Assembly (NCBI GenBank): GCA_021613535.1
Contig: CP075495.1
Coordinates: 8,246,001-8,310,000, forward strand
From: Adineta vaga
Lineage: Eukaryota > Rotifera
Reading direction: 5' to 3'
Length of the DNA: 64,000 bases
Shown one piece after another: positions 12,505 to 27,170 of this stretch; position 1 is the stretch's first letter; each line of letters starts with the position of its first letter. Position numbers and translations under genes: made by a program. Under the pieces are notes generated by a model that was not told the origin of the DNA, ran no database searches, and was given only the letters and a program-made list of their open reading frames with translations.

Positions 12505-13506
12505 CTTGCAACGGTATGCACACTCGTAACAGATTCTTGTGAAGAAATCAATGAATGTATTCTGATTTTCTTCTCTCTATTTATATACATACAAGGAAAA
12601 TCAAGCAAAACGAAAATAGCTATCAACAAATGTCCTGTCAAGAATCTTATTCGTTGATTACCATCATATTTTTCAAAAAAAAAGGTTGTATACTTCAAAC
12701 ATAGCCTTCAACTTTTACAAAAACTTGCAATTTTCGTGCATATCTTCGATAAAAAAACATCAGCTGACATGAAGATTTGCTTACGTCACTGATGCAAAAG
12801 GTTACTAATAGATTATTTTATTGAATATAGATGCAATAACGATAGTATGTTGCGCCCTATATACCCCACGTGAAATCAATCATGTTTATTTCTTGCTTAT
12901 TAGAAATGCACTCATTTTTATTTTTATTTTTATATTTATCAAGGTCGGATGAACGAAAAATAATGCTTGAAAAACTTAATTGGATAAATAAATACTATCC
13001 ATAATTGTTGAGAAGAGTGAATAGAAAAAAAGTATTGCTGAACAGTATGAAGAGCAGATAAAACTGATGATTCATTTCATCAATATTGCATGAGTTCTAT
13101 TACTGGTAGGTAATCATACATCTTTGACTTGTTTCTATTTTGTTTATCTCATACAATATGTCAAAAAATATTATCACTGTGAAAAATCTATTCATTAAAA
13201 TATTCGGTAACATTTGTTTACCCCCAGTTATAGACGTCATCGAAGCTAAAAAAAAGTAGTAAATAACCAGTTTCCAATAGGTGCAACAAAATAATTGCAA
13301 GCATCTTTGCTATAAAAATCGTCATATACAATTTTCGATAAACTAGTATATAAAATATGATGAGGGAAGAGATTTTGTATGAAATAGATAGACGAATATC
13401 TCATTTTTAGCAGTTTATTTTCAATTTAAGAGCAATGATGATATCTGTTACTTTTGTTAACTAAAATTAACTACGACAATTTTTTATTTGTCAGATATTC
13501 TTATCT
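12505..13506. other. Intergenic region upstream of the mannanase
   Basis: AT-rich, with no supported gene. It should contain the promoter of the minus-strand mannanase. Short open frames here lack ATG starts or conserved motifs. Confidence 0.5.
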
Positions 13507-13904
13507 TTACGACATCGTCAGAGCACTATTTTCGGTATAATAATTGAACATTTTCTCTAAAACGTTCATTTGATCTTTTTTATATTTTACCAAACTTTTC
13601 AAATCAAGATCTTTCAATAAATCAACAAAACTTGGTTTCGTACGAGAACGCTCGCATCGATTAATATATCAAGAACATCAGCAATTTTTTTCATAAATAC
13701 GAACAACATCATTTAATTCATCTTTTGAAATGCGTGTAGCACTAAATAATTATCATCAAGGAGTGCAATTAGCAAATCCTCTCCTATAACGCATCTAGTC
13801 GTATTCGTTCTGTTCAAAAATATACTTAGAATTCCTTTTTTTGCAGTATTAAAACTAAATACGATAATCTTCAGAGTTCTATCAAAAAACATAATTTGAT
13901 GCAC
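13507..13904 (-). pseudogene. Frameshifted coding relic of unknown family
   Basis: Three minus-strand open segments in different frames read as one broken protein. The first has FDRTLKIIVFSFNTAKKGIL and later LLIALLDDNYLVLH. The second continues at RISKDELNDVVRIYEKIADV. The third continues at RSRTKPSFVDLLKDLDLKSL and ends near YYTENSALTMS with a stop at 13507-13509. The joins have no splice-like sequence, so frameshifts are more likely than introns. The helical, charged character looks protein-like, but the family is not recognised. Confidence 0.4.
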
Positions 13905-14578
13905 AAGGCAAAGTTTTTTATACTACGCAATAATAAGAAAATTTGTTTTGGAGTTACAGTACTGTTATTATTAATATTATGACTATCCCTAGAGTTTCAC
14001 ATACTTGTAGTAATGAAAAATATATGTAAATATAAATACGATGAAAAGTGATATGAGACGATTCTTGACTTTTAGTATATATTTCTATATATTTATAACG
14101 GCAAGATGATCTTATTTTGATGGGAAATTTGAACTCATTTACTTGATCGAAACTGATTTATCTGAAGTCAATTTTGTGTAGAACAATCGATAATCATTAA
14201 TCTGATTCGCGTATGGTTTTCATTACTATAAACTATTCACCAGACTAATAATTTTTTATTTCCTTGGATAATAAATGACGTTGTTTTAATCGTACTTATA
14301 TATTATTGCATTGAATCTTTATTACTATTGTTATAGATATGAATAATACTATTTATCTAAAACACAATTTCCTGTTTAGCCATATTGATTGGTTTCCGAA
14401 AATGTTTTTCTAATTTCTATCATACATATTCATACAGTAAGATCAAGATAAACAACAGAACGAATAGTCAGACAAAAAACATTCTTGCTTTTTTTTGTTG
14501 ATTAATGACAAAAACTTCCCAACCCTATTTATAAGTACTACATACAAGTTCGAAAATTATCATTTAACATCAAGAAAA
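13905..14578. other. Intergenic region before the DEG/ENaC gene
   Basis: This is 674 bp of AT-rich DNA in which nothing was recognised. The DEG/ENaC frame stays open for 84 nt upstream of its first ATG but has no earlier ATG. Confidence 0.5.
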
Positions 14579-16255
14579 ATGAGTATGACAAATGATACAA
14601 TCGATTCTATTGCAAATGTTTCTCCAATAAAACATGATGTATCAATATCTAAACCAAAATATTATCACGTTAGTGCAATTGTTAAACAATTTAGTTTAAA
14701 CACATCAACACATGGTGTATCTGATATCGCTCGTAGTCGAAGTATTTCGAGTCGTATTTTTTGGACAATTATATTATCATTTTGTGCTTGTTTCATGATT
14801 TTCCTGATTGTTCAAGCTATTCGAGCATATCTTCAATATCCAACTCAAACATCTGTTTCTTTTGTTGTTGAATGGCCTCAATCTTTTCCTGCAGTTACAG
14901 TTTGTAATTATTCTCCACTACGATACGATCGATTTGTTGAACCATTTCTTAATTATACAAATACATTCAATTTAATAAATACTTCAAATGCAACCGAATT
15001 TACGAAAGAACATGCACGATATATTCACCAATATTTACTCTATAAACTTAATCGAAATGAATCGTTAATGGAGTTTTTTTATCCACTTGAGACAATGATG
15101 TTATCGTGTACTTATAATATCATGCCGTGTACCGTTGCTGATTTTACTTGGTTTATATCATCTTCATTCGGTCTTTGCTATACATTTAATGCTCGATTAA
15201 AACCTTCTCTCAATAAAACGATAAAACAAAATTCAGAGAATGGAGTACATGCAACATTCGAATTACGTTTCTACGTTCATCAACATCAGTATGTTCCGTA
15301 TTTATCCAACGGTGAGTATTATTGTATAATTTTGACCATATTTTTTTGTATATTTTTTGGAAATAGGGATTGGCATGGTTGTATTAGTACATGATAACAT
15401 ACAGATACCTAATATTGAAATGTCAGCAATGCAATTAGCACCTGGACAACATCATAAATTGAATTATAAGAAAAAGACTAGTTCATTTTTACCAGCACCT
15501 TATACAACGTGTAATGATAAAGTAAATATTCAGATGCAAGCTATGTATGAAGGATATCATAACACTGATTATGGTTACTCGCAACTTCCATGTTTTCTTG
15601 CTTGTTTACAAATCTATACGTAAGTATCCTAGTTGGATTTTCTATCTAATTTTGTTTTGTTCAAATCATTCATTTCAGTTATGAAAATTGTGGTTGTGGA
15701 AATCCTTTTCGTTGGGCAACTCGTTCAATTATTATTCCTGGTACAAATAAGACAGCAAATATCTCACTATGCGACATCGAAAATCCGTGTTATACACGTG
15801 CAGCTACAAAACTTATGAATGATAAACGTATTTGGATGTCCTATTGTCATGATTGTACACAGGAATGTACTTGGTCTGAATTTCAAATTAAATCAAGTTC
15901 AGTCTTAGCACCACCTTCTTATTTATTTAATGATATTAAACAATTTGTCGAAGAATCATCGATTCCATTACCAGCAAATTGGTCAATAACATGGAAAAAT
16001 GAAATTCAATCGAGTTATGTTTCTTTATCAGTTCTTTATGAAACAACTCAAACAGAAATCTATTCACAGCAAGCAACAATTAGCGTCGTCGATGTTGTTT
16101 CTAATATTGGCGGACAAACTGGTCTTTGGATTGGCATCAGTTTTCTTTCGATGATAGAAATTGTTGAAATGCTCTATCAATTAATTCGAGCTCAATGTTA
16201 TTGCCTTTGGACAGCTGTATTGAAACATTGTCAGACACAAGAATCTGTACTTTAA
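14579..16255 (+). CDS. DEG/ENaC-family sodium channel subunit
   Basis: Predicted amiloride-sensitive/FMRFamide-type sodium channel subunit, 520 aa, from exons 14579-15311, 15367-15619 and 15679-16255 (1563 nt; introns 55 and 59 nt). The start is the first in-frame ATG. TM1 is near IFWTIILSFCACFMIFLIV. It is followed by the family motif FPAVTVCNYSPLRYDRF, a large Cys-rich extracellular domain (LPCFLACLQIYT, YENCGCGNPF, YCHDCTQECTW) and the pore/TM2 region SNIGGQTGLWIGISFLSMIE. GIS fills the Gly-x-Ser selectivity-filter position. Two membrane passes with a large extracellular loop are the standard layout of this family. The gating stimulus (peptide, acid or mechanical) cannot be read from sequence. 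Confidence 0.92.
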
Positions 16256-16917
16256 CTAGTTAATGAATAGATGACAATAAGATACTTACCGTCACTCTCT
16301 TAGAATATCTATATGCTGATACATGTATTGCAATTGAGAAACTTGAATAACTTCGAAATTGTAGAAAAACAGAAATTATGCTTCTTTTTTGTTTTATTAT
16401 TATAAGAAAATATAAATAGTGTTTTGAATTCTAATTATCTTTCTTAAGTATATACACATCTGGATGTGATGATGGCTAAAATCATTCGCATAGAAATTTC
16501 CATATGGACTGCAAACTAAACAAGTAGAATTTAATAATTGCTAATGCGCATTACCTATTTCATGATCATTATTTTGATAGCAAACGCATGATATGATTAT
16601 TTTCTATATCAATCTGTATATGCTTCGTTCATTCTAAACAAAACATATTTAGAAGAAAAAAAAAACGTTCTCCCCTTTTTTCTTAACGAAACATTTCAAC
16701 ATTATCTGAGAATTTTTATTTACTTTTAAGATACTTTTAAATGTCTATCTTATGTAAGCAAAAGCATATTGTTATCTACAATCTTGTTCTTTTTTCTATC
16801 GTCAACATTAAGTTTACTTTATAAGAAACTTTTGAGTCGTCGAAAACACGATTATTTTTAGAAAAGGAAGTCGAAAGGTATCTTATCTCAAATTATTACA
16901 AATCATTATACGAATAA
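16256..16917. other. Intergenic region
   Basis: This is 662 bp of AT-rich DNA between the channel gene and the four-TM protein. No coding or RNA gene was recognised. Confidence 0.5.
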
Positions 16918-17643
16918 ATGAACCAATCACATACGCAAAACTGTGCTGTAGCATATAATATCGAACCTGCAATCACTCTTTCAACTTCTCAGGTACACAT
17001 GTCTTCAAATACTGCCAATGAAGAACAATGGAAACATTTTCTGAGCAATATACGTCCAGCTACATCAAGTAAATTAATCGTCATTGGAGTTTTTTATATC
17101 CTCATCGGTATTATTGCTATTGGAATAGAAGTTCGACTACTACAAGAATATACCTTTGGGTAAATGACAAACAGTATCTTTTATAAATAAAAGTTTATTT
17201 TTTCTAGGTTTTATTTTGGCTTCCTAGACGGTGCTTTTTCAATATCACTTGGCATTCTGACATTAATACTGTGCCGTCAACAAGTTTATGTTTTAACAAA
17301 TTTATTTATTCTCGTCTTTTTCGAATTATTGATTACAATAATTTCATTCGTTTTTTATTGCATAGCACTCTCTATAATCGACGGTGACGCATCTCATTGT
17401 TTACATTCGTATGATAGCTGTATTAAAACGGGCACTTTAATTCTTCTAATCATCAAGATAATTCTCTGTGTTATTACATTTTCATTATTGATTACAAACT
17501 TTATTCTTATTGTACGAGCGCGTCGACCAAACATTCCACCAATGACAACAAACTATGTGGCATATATTCCACAAACGCATTCAATGCCAACTTCATTTCA
17601 AAATCCATGTGCCATGACGAATAGTCAACAAAGTTTAGCCTAA
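16918..17643 (+). CDS. Four-transmembrane protein of unknown function
   Basis: Predicted 225-aa tetraspan membrane protein from exons 16918-17159 and 17208-17643 (678 nt), joined by a 48-nt GT-AG intron. There are four hydrophobic helices: SKLIVIGVFYILIGIIAIGI, FGFLDGAFSISLGILTLILC, then VYVLTNLFILVFFELLITII and LILLIIKIILCVITFSLLI. Cysteines (HCLHSYDSC) lie in the loop between helices 3 and 4, and the C-terminal tail is polar and Pro-rich. The layout resembles MS4A/CD20-like or TM4SF tetraspans but lacks a diagnostic motif, so no function is assigned. The N-terminal 45 residues are polar and presumably cytosolic. Confidence 0.75.
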
Positions 17644-18221
17644 ATAACAATTTTAATTTTAATATTCCTTTAATAAATTTATTTTCAAAACGAAAAATAG
17701 TTCGTCATATGATTTTGATCATCTGTCGAGATGAAGATAATGTAAATCCTAGGCCACCCGTACGACTACAGTTGTTTTCGACTCTATAATAATAGAAGAA
17801 CATACTCCGATTGACATAGAGTCGAAAATGATCCAGAAAAAGAACACATCTGCTTTTTTTACCGATTATCATACCATGATTTATACATTTCACTTTATTG
17901 CCTTCGATAGCATATCGTAAGGTTATTTCAAATTTTTCTGCTAACGTACTTTGAAAACAATAAAATATACGTTTTGTCATATGATGTTCTAGATATGAAT
18001 TTACTTTTCTGCGCGTGATCTTACTGTCCCTATCAGTAATCCACAACTACTTTCTTTCAGAACAGCTATTGGGAACATTTATGCAAGGTCGTACCGACTG
18101 TTTATTTTATATCATGTCATATTTCGAATCAGTATAAATACACTTCTTTGTCCTTATCAAAAGTATTCCTTACATTGAGACAATTAAGTTTATTCTAGTT
18201 TTTCTATCTTTTGTTACATAC
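17644..18221. other. Intergenic region with one unsupported minus-strand frame
   Basis: A 113-codon minus-strand frame (17705-18046) exists here but begins with a non-ATG codon and shows no recognisable domain. The rest is AT-rich spacer. Confidence 0.4.
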
Positions 18222-19188
18222 AGTGTTAATGAATTTACCGTTTATCTAACGAAAAGCAATCCTGAACAAATTTGTCTAGCCTTACGACCTGATGATGTAA
18301 CAATATTGTGGACAACAAGTGAATATTTTAATAATAATGATATACCAAAATCTCAAGATAATGTATGGTACAGTTCGGAATAATCTTGACAAAAATTCAT
18401 CTGGATTTACCTCAACTTATCATCCACTACCTGTGTTGAAACGATTTTTCTTTGAGTTTCACTTCGATAACTTGAATTCCTTGACAAGATATTTTTATCA
18501 AATTGAAGGAACATCACAATGTGTACAATCATCGATTTTGTATGTCTGGTCAACTTAGTAAGGGACACAGAAATATGTGGTAATCGTATATGATTAATAC
18601 AGAAACAGATTTTACTGATGCACCGTCTGAAAAATTCAGGTCAATATTTTTGTACTACTGGTTAATTGCAATGGCTTGAAAATGATTTGAAAACAGCGAT
18701 CAGTCCAGAGCGTCGAGCTAATGTCCCATGAATTGTTGTTGCTGGTCGTCGATCTTTCTTCGTAAGTACTGCAAAAGCTCAACTAGTCATAGGTAAGTTT
18801 ATATGAATATTTCACCGGATATCTTTAAGAAGAACTTACTTATATTAATAGAATTTTATACAGAAAAAAAACATAGAAAATCTATTCTAATACGAGGAAT
18901 ATTTGTTTCATTGTATACTGTTTAATTTTAGATGGATATACAATTATTACTTCATCGAATAATTGTAATGCATGTCGAAATGCTTTTCTACTTCTCCTCC
19001 ATAAATATAATGTCGATTTCTATTTTGCTAGTCATCTTCATTGGATAGAACTATTGTATCCAATGGATGAAAATGATTACATAACTGCCAGACATTTCAT
19101 TGACGGTAATGGTCTTATTCATGTTACAAATGGCGCAGATGCTGCCCCGACAGGTCGTGAAACAGCTGACACTGAACATCGTGCATAG
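18222..19188 (+). pseudogene. Decayed purple acid phosphatase (metallophosphoesterase)
   Basis: Broken relic of a secreted purple acid phosphatase. The first piece, NPEQICLALRPDDVTILWTT, matches the N-terminal fibronectin-like domain. It runs into a stop after DNVWYSSE near 18382. A frameshift restores NNLDKNSSGFTSTYHPLP and later YFYQIEGTSQCVQSSILYVW. Most of the catalytic domain is missing or unreadable. The C-terminal part survives at about 18930-19188: KYNVDFYFASHLHWIELLYP, then HFIDGNGLIHVTNGADAAPT and a stop. In active enzymes the metal site reads GHxHxYER; here it reads SHLHWIEL, so a metal-binding residue context is lost. Frameshift, internal loss and motif decay together make a non-functional copy very likely. 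Confidence 0.75.
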
Positions 19189-19514
19189 TTTTCATCAACT
19201 ATTGATCAAATATTCTTCGCATGCAACTCTGAAATTGATTCATTCCGTTGATATTGTATATATATATGTATTCACAGTATCTACCGCCATCTATCAGTTG
19301 AAACTTGTGATTTGTTGTTATGTTGATTACGAAATTAATGACTCAGAAAAAAACTTACATTCTTGTTCTTGGAAAGGAAAAAAACAACAACAACAAAAAC
19401 ATACAAGCTTATTCATTCTCATCGTATCGTATTTGATTGTTTGAAATTACCTTGAATCATCCATTTAATACAAGCAAAAGTTACATTTATTTGAAAACTT
19501 TCACAATTGAAAAA
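19189..19514. other. Spacer before the TMBIM gene
   Basis: This is 326 bp of AT-rich DNA holding the TMBIM promoter and 5'UTR. Nothing else was seen. Confidence 0.4.
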
Positions 19515-20340
19515 ATGACCGATATTAGACAGAGCTCAATTGAAGATGATTTTATGTATGGCAGTAATGTCGCCTCATGTCATGTATATATTCGAATGCG
19601 TAAGAATGAAAATCTTGAATTATATATCAACTAAACTAAGATTGTTTGTATTTTAGAATTTCTACGTAAGGTTTATGGCATTGTTGCAGCTCAACTTTGT
19701 CTTGTTGCTATTGTCTCAACGATTATGGTGACAAACGATGGTGTAAAATTATTTTTTCAAAATCATCCTGGTTTTCTGTTATTAACTTTTCTGGCAACGA
19801 TGGTTAGTTTGTTAGCTGTATATGTCAAACGTTTAGAATATCCAACAAACTTTGTTTTATTGGGTTTATTTACTCTCTTTGAATCGTTTACAATAGGAAC
19901 GATTGTTTCATTTTTCGATAAAATGTTAGTTATTCAAGCAGTTATTTTAACAGCTGTAATTGTGCTTGGTTTAACCATGTATACATTTCAAACAAAACGA
20001 GACTTTTCTTTCATGGGCGCTGGTTTATATGCATTTTTATGCGTATTAATTGCTGGTGGTTTCCTTCAAGTACGTTATCTAGAAATAAAGCGTGATAAAA
20101 GAAAAAAAAATCATTGATTTCCTTTCAATTTAGATATTTATTCGTAGTCCAGTGATGGAATTAAGTTTGGCATTGGGTGGTGCACTTGTATTTAGTCTCT
20201 ATTTAGTATACGATACACAACAAATCATGCGCAAAACATCTCCAGAAGAATATATTGATGCTGCTATTCAAATTTATCTTGATATAACACGTTTATTTAT
20301 TGAAATTTTACGTATACTTGAAGCAGCTCGAAGAAATTAA
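19515..20340 (+). CDS. TMBIM/Bax inhibitor-1 family protein
   Basis: Predicted 234-aa lifeguard/TMBIM protein (closest in layout to TMBIM4), a multi-pass membrane protein of ER or Golgi associated with calcium leak and cell-death control. Exons are 19515-19599, 19657-20069 and 20134-20340 (705 nt). After a short acidic N-terminus comes the family entry motif RMQFLRKVYGIVAAQL, then hydrophobic helices including FLLLTFLATMVSLLAVYV and LFTLFESFTIGTIVSFF. The C-terminal signature is ALVFSLYLVYDTQQIM, followed by IQIYLDITRLFIEILRIL. The QFLRK join is created exactly by the first splice. Family assignment is strong; the subfamily is tentative. Confidence 0.9.
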
Positions 20341-20617
20341 TCAAATTCGTGATACATTCATTTTATTTCAAAACATACAAACTTGAATTATAGCTCACTT
20401 GCTTAATATACTTTCTTCAGTAAACTAATTACAATAATATCCATTTTATTTATTCTCTTATAGATAAAATAAATAAAAATATGAAAATTTTTTTTACTGT
20501 TTATTGTTGTTAGTTATCGGATAGTTAAGTTCATTCTTAAACAAGAAGTTAAATATAGAATCTTATTTCAGATTTGTTATTGTTATTATTATTATTTTCA
20601 TTCAACGATTGATTATC

Positions 20618-21696
20618 ATGGTAAACATTTTGTTCAGGTTTTATATTTTCAAATGAACTTATTCATATTTTATAGATTTCTCGTGAGAAAGATACCGATT
20701 ATCAGAATGCACTTTATTACGATCTTATACTTGATGATATCACTTTATCCAATTTTGGTATGAACTATCTTCAAGTTACTATGAAAATCTTTGTAAAGTT
20801 CTTCATTGTTTTTTTATCTAGATGGATCGACCGAACAATTACAACACTTGCTTAATATTGATTGTGCTTTAGCATTAAGTGTTTGCAAGTATGTTGAACA
20901 TGAATTGGTTGAACTATTTATTCATTCGGTTTTCTTTTCTAGAAGTCGTAATCTTCCGTCTTGTGTTTTTGTTTTAAGTCTTCTGTATATGAAACGTTTA
21001 CGTTCACTCCATTGTTCTTCAACATTATCGACAGTTAATGATTTAACAACGAAAGAGTTATATTTAATAGCAACATTACTTGCTAATAAATATCTTGTTG
21101 ATGAAGGTGAAGATGAACAATTATTTAATTCTGAATTAGCCGAATTAACGAATATTAGTACGGAACGTATTAATCTTATCGAACGACAAGTCTTAATAGC
21201 CTTAAATTGGAATTTATATATTTCGAATGATGAATTTCAACAATTTCTTACCTTATTCAAATGTCAAATGGCACGTAAACTTCATAAGACGATTAAGAAA
21301 ATTGATACAGATGATCCAATGAAATTCTATAGTTTATGCCTTCAATATCTTCCACATGCCCTGGAATATCTTGCTTTAACAAGTTTAGTTTTACTTGGCT
21401 CAACTATATCAATTCTAACTGCGATACATATGAGTACATTAACTCAAGCAACATTGATGAAAGCATTACATCCACCATCATCAACAAATTGTTCGCATCC
21501 ATCTATTTCATTTGATCATTTAGATAATCAAGAAAGAACAAATAAAAGTTATGATTTATTCAATTTTCAAACAGATTTCCTTAATGAATCGAACAATCAA
21601 CATCCATCCACATTTTACTTACCATCTTCTTATTCAATGAATCTTCTTCGGACACATTCATCATTTTCGAGACCATTCATTCAAACATTTGGTTAA
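20618..21696 (+). CDS. CNPPD1-like cyclin-fold protein
   Basis: Predicted homologue of CNPPD1 (cyclin Pas1/PHO80 domain-containing protein 1). Exons: a one-codon exon 20618-20620 (ATG only, followed by GTAAAC), 20676-20757, then 20822-20888 plus 20943-21696 if the 54-nt stop-free GTATGT...CTAG segment 20889-20942 is an intron. Lengths are 301 aa spliced or 319 aa if retained. Family-like segments are NALYYDLILDDITLS, SCVFVLSLLYMKRLR, then LIATLLANKYLVDEGEDEQL and ERQVLIALNWNLYIS, the usual cyclin-box layout. A hydrophobic segment (YLALTSLVLLGSTISILTA) follows, as in the animal protein. The C-terminus is Ser/Asn-rich. Function beyond a cyclin-like fold is not established. Confidence 0.75.
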
Positions 21697-22076
21697 TCGT
21701 CTATTTTTTTTTCTATATTTTACTTTAAGTATTCAACAAAAATAGATGATTTTTTCTCTAAAATTAACTTTTTGTTATATAAATAAGTCATTCTGAGAAG
21801 AACATAATGATTCCAAGAATCTGTCTGCGATCAACAAAAACATTTATGAATTTCACTTTTCAACGATTGACTTTATTTTTCTAAGCATTTGTTTTGTTAT
21901 TACAATCCAATGTTGTATTATCAAGATTTTATTTGAAATAATGAATGAGAAACTTTACAAGATTGTTTTTATTTTTCTCTCTCTCTCTCTTTCTTTCGCC
22001 TAATATATATAAATACATATGACTTCGTTACACATAATTATAAAGAAAGAAATTGCATTCGACATATACCAGAATA
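21697..22076. other. Intergenic region
   Basis: This is 380 bp of AT-rich DNA with a CT-repeat near 21978-21995. No gene was seen. Confidence 0.45.
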
Positions 22077-22680
22077 ATGAGTGATTTTTTTATGATTATT
22101 CTTTTTCTCATAAATCCAAACTTGATTTATGCAGGAATCGGTAAGATTGTTACAAAAAATAAATTAAATTTTCTTCTGTGTTCAAGCCGATTCTAGTAAC
22201 GCGGTGACTACAATAACATGGTTTTGGCCGGTATTTGGTGTATGCTTATCACTTATCCTCAGTATTCCATGTGCATTAGCAGCAATGTTCTTAATATGTC
22301 ACAAAAACAAGCATTCCAATCATTCTGATGCATCAAGTATTAGTTCAGATTCATCACCATCAACAATGCACACTCATCAACGCTCATTGTGCGATCATCA
22401 TAGACATCTTCATCATTTATATCATGCTAGCGGTTTTCCTAGCCCACCGCCACCATATGCTTCTCATGAACAACCGGAAAATGTATTTAGTAGTTCTTCA
22501 CTTCCTCCACCATATGAGTCACATTTTCCATCCGATATTTCAACGACAGCAACAACAGTCATTCATGTTGAACCAAATGAAAGTATTCTAACGGAATCGT
22601 CAGATCATACAAGAACGAATACAGCATTAAATGTTTCGCCTACAGCAACTCATTCATCACTTCAAACATTCCATGTTTGA
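22077..22680 (+). CDS. Small single-pass membrane protein with PPxY motifs
   Basis: Predicted 185-aa type I membrane protein from exons 22077-22140 and 22187-22680 (558 nt; 46-nt intron). The first exon encodes a signal-peptide-like hydrophobic leader (MSDFFMIILFLINPNLIYA). The mature ectodomain is very short, then a TM helix (FWPVFGVCLSLILSIPCALA) is followed by a cytosolic tail rich in Ser, Thr and His. The tail carries two PPxY motifs, PPPPYASHE and LPPPYESHF, the usual ligands of WW domains in NEDD4-type ubiquitin ligases or YAP-like proteins. The layout resembles Shisa, WBP1L or VOPP1 adaptor proteins, but no family-specific cysteine pattern is present, so no symbol is given. Confidence 0.65.
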
Positions 22681-23260
22681 ACAGAGAATTAAAATTATTG
22701 TGCATTTTTTATCTGTATCTTTCGTTTTCCTAATTGTTTAAGAGAAATATGGGTTTTTTTAACGAGCAAAAAAGATCAAGAAGAAAGAAAATTATTCGTG
22801 ACTGCCGCTGATGTAAATAGAAAAGAAAAATCAAAGAAGAATGAAGGAGTTCAAGTATTTGTGAAAAATAAACGCGTTAAACATAGACAAGTAGTGATAA
22901 TAGAAGGAGAAGAAGAAGAATGAGAAATCGAACGATATATATATATAAATATGATACAAAAAGACAGGAGAATATAGAACGAATCAAGCACGTACAGAGA
23001 GAATCGAGTAGAAATTATCTGCTAGACGAATGACTGATGTTAAATGATGATACGAATTCATTTTCTCTTTCTTTTAGTTGGTTGATTAATAATAGATATG
23101 ATATAGAAAGAACGAAGGAAATCGTGAGGACGAAAATCCCTCACAAACAGACATTAAACATGTAAAATAATATTTCACTTGAATATGAATATGAATAGAA
23201 AAAGCCTGGCTTTACAAACACACACGCACACATTTATAAAGATACAGAGCACCGTCTTTC
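22681..23260. other. Intergenic region between convergent genes
   Basis: This 580-bp purine-rich, AT-rich spacer separates the convergent PPxY protein and SPAK/OSR1 genes. It should hold both polyadenylation regions. No coding was seen. Confidence 0.45.
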
Positions 23261-25771
<2,511 letters not shown>

Positions 25772-27170
25772 AATCTTTTGAAAGAAAAGTCAAGTTAAAA
25801 CAAATTTTTTAGAAATACTATTTTAATTTGATACATACATTTAATTTGCTTTCAATTTGAGAAATAATCGATCATAAGTGGAAAAAATGCAAATCGTTTG
25901 ATAAAATGATTAATAAATAACTAAATAAAATAAAAAGAAAACAATAGAACAATTGTTGTTTTTATTTCTTTAACAGACACATCTGGTGTTAATATCTTTC
26001 TTTCTTTTTCGACACGTTAACAGGACAATCGAAAAGTTACCTGTCATTTGAAAAGATGCACAATCAATGGAAAAGAAACACACAAAAAAAATAGAGAAAA
26101 GAAAAAAAACAGACAGCAAAAATGTTTCTTGTGTCTGTATGTAGATGTTTTTTTTTCTTATAAACGTCTTAGCTTAGGCAAAAATGATAATATCATTGTT
26201 TTTCATTAAATCAATAGAATAATCTAGAATCGAAAGAATAATCATTATCTTATAACCTTGGAGATCTGGATGAATATCAATCGAAAGGATCATTCATCTA
26301 TTCGATTGTCCGGAGAAAACAAAACTCTCATCATTGGTGGAGTACTTTTACCAATCAAGAATAAACGAAATAGAGGATGAAATTTATTCAAATGGCCACC
26401 TAACGACCAACATATGATGGGCAATTCTATTGTTATGCTATGAAATGAAAAACAGGATGTAGTGTAGATTCACAAATATCGATATCGACAAAGATGTACA
26501 TGTAAACTTATGTCAATATCAATCTGAAGTGTCTTTCATTATGAAAGAGGTATTATTCGATGATTTAGCATATAGGAAAGTCAATAAGAGGATTGTTTGG
26601 TGAAAAATTTATTAAATTAAGTTCTAATCATTTATTTTTCTTTGTGTTTAATCAACTGATTAACATATTTATTTAAATTTTTGATTTAATTCATCAATGA
26701 CACATACATATCTGATAGCATTGGTCACAAGATATAAAGTTGTAATGAATTCATTTTCGCTTCAATGATTCGAGTTTTTTTTTCATTAATCGACAAAAAC
26801 ATGTGACATATTGATTGCATACCTTATGATGCTCTAGACAGCTTATAATCTCTGTCAAACTTGATCAGTTTCATTATTAAGTTTATCTGAGTACACGTTT
26901 TTTTTGTAACGTAAAAGATATTGTTAATCTATTGTTGTAGGTACATATAAATGATATTCAGTACTCAATACAACTTTGTTCTGTTTGTTTTATTTCATAA
27001 ATAAAAATTACTAAAAAGTACGATTATTCTGAAAAGAAGAATCGTGAAGTACTTGATTGGTTGTTCTAAAATGACTCAATAGCCCAATAAATTTTCTATT
27101 CTATTCATTGAATATTGATACAAAAGAGACTGATCAGTCAATATCATAACTTTTGGAGAATCAAGCATAG
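25772..27170. other. Divergent intergenic region, SPAK/OSR1 and TMED2
   Basis: This is 1.4 kb of AT-rich DNA between two divergent genes, so promoters of both should lie here. No coding exon or RNA gene was recognised. A 5'UTR intron of the kinase gene could be present just upstream of 25771. Confidence 0.5.

Noticed and set aside
12501-12698. 65-codon minus-strand frame overlapping the mannanase start
   Set aside because: It reads a different frame across the mannanase signal peptide start and is hydrophobic by chance.
17705-18046. 113-codon minus-strand open frame
   Set aside because: It has no ATG start, no recognisable domain and no convincing splice partners. It is likely chance in AT-rich DNA.
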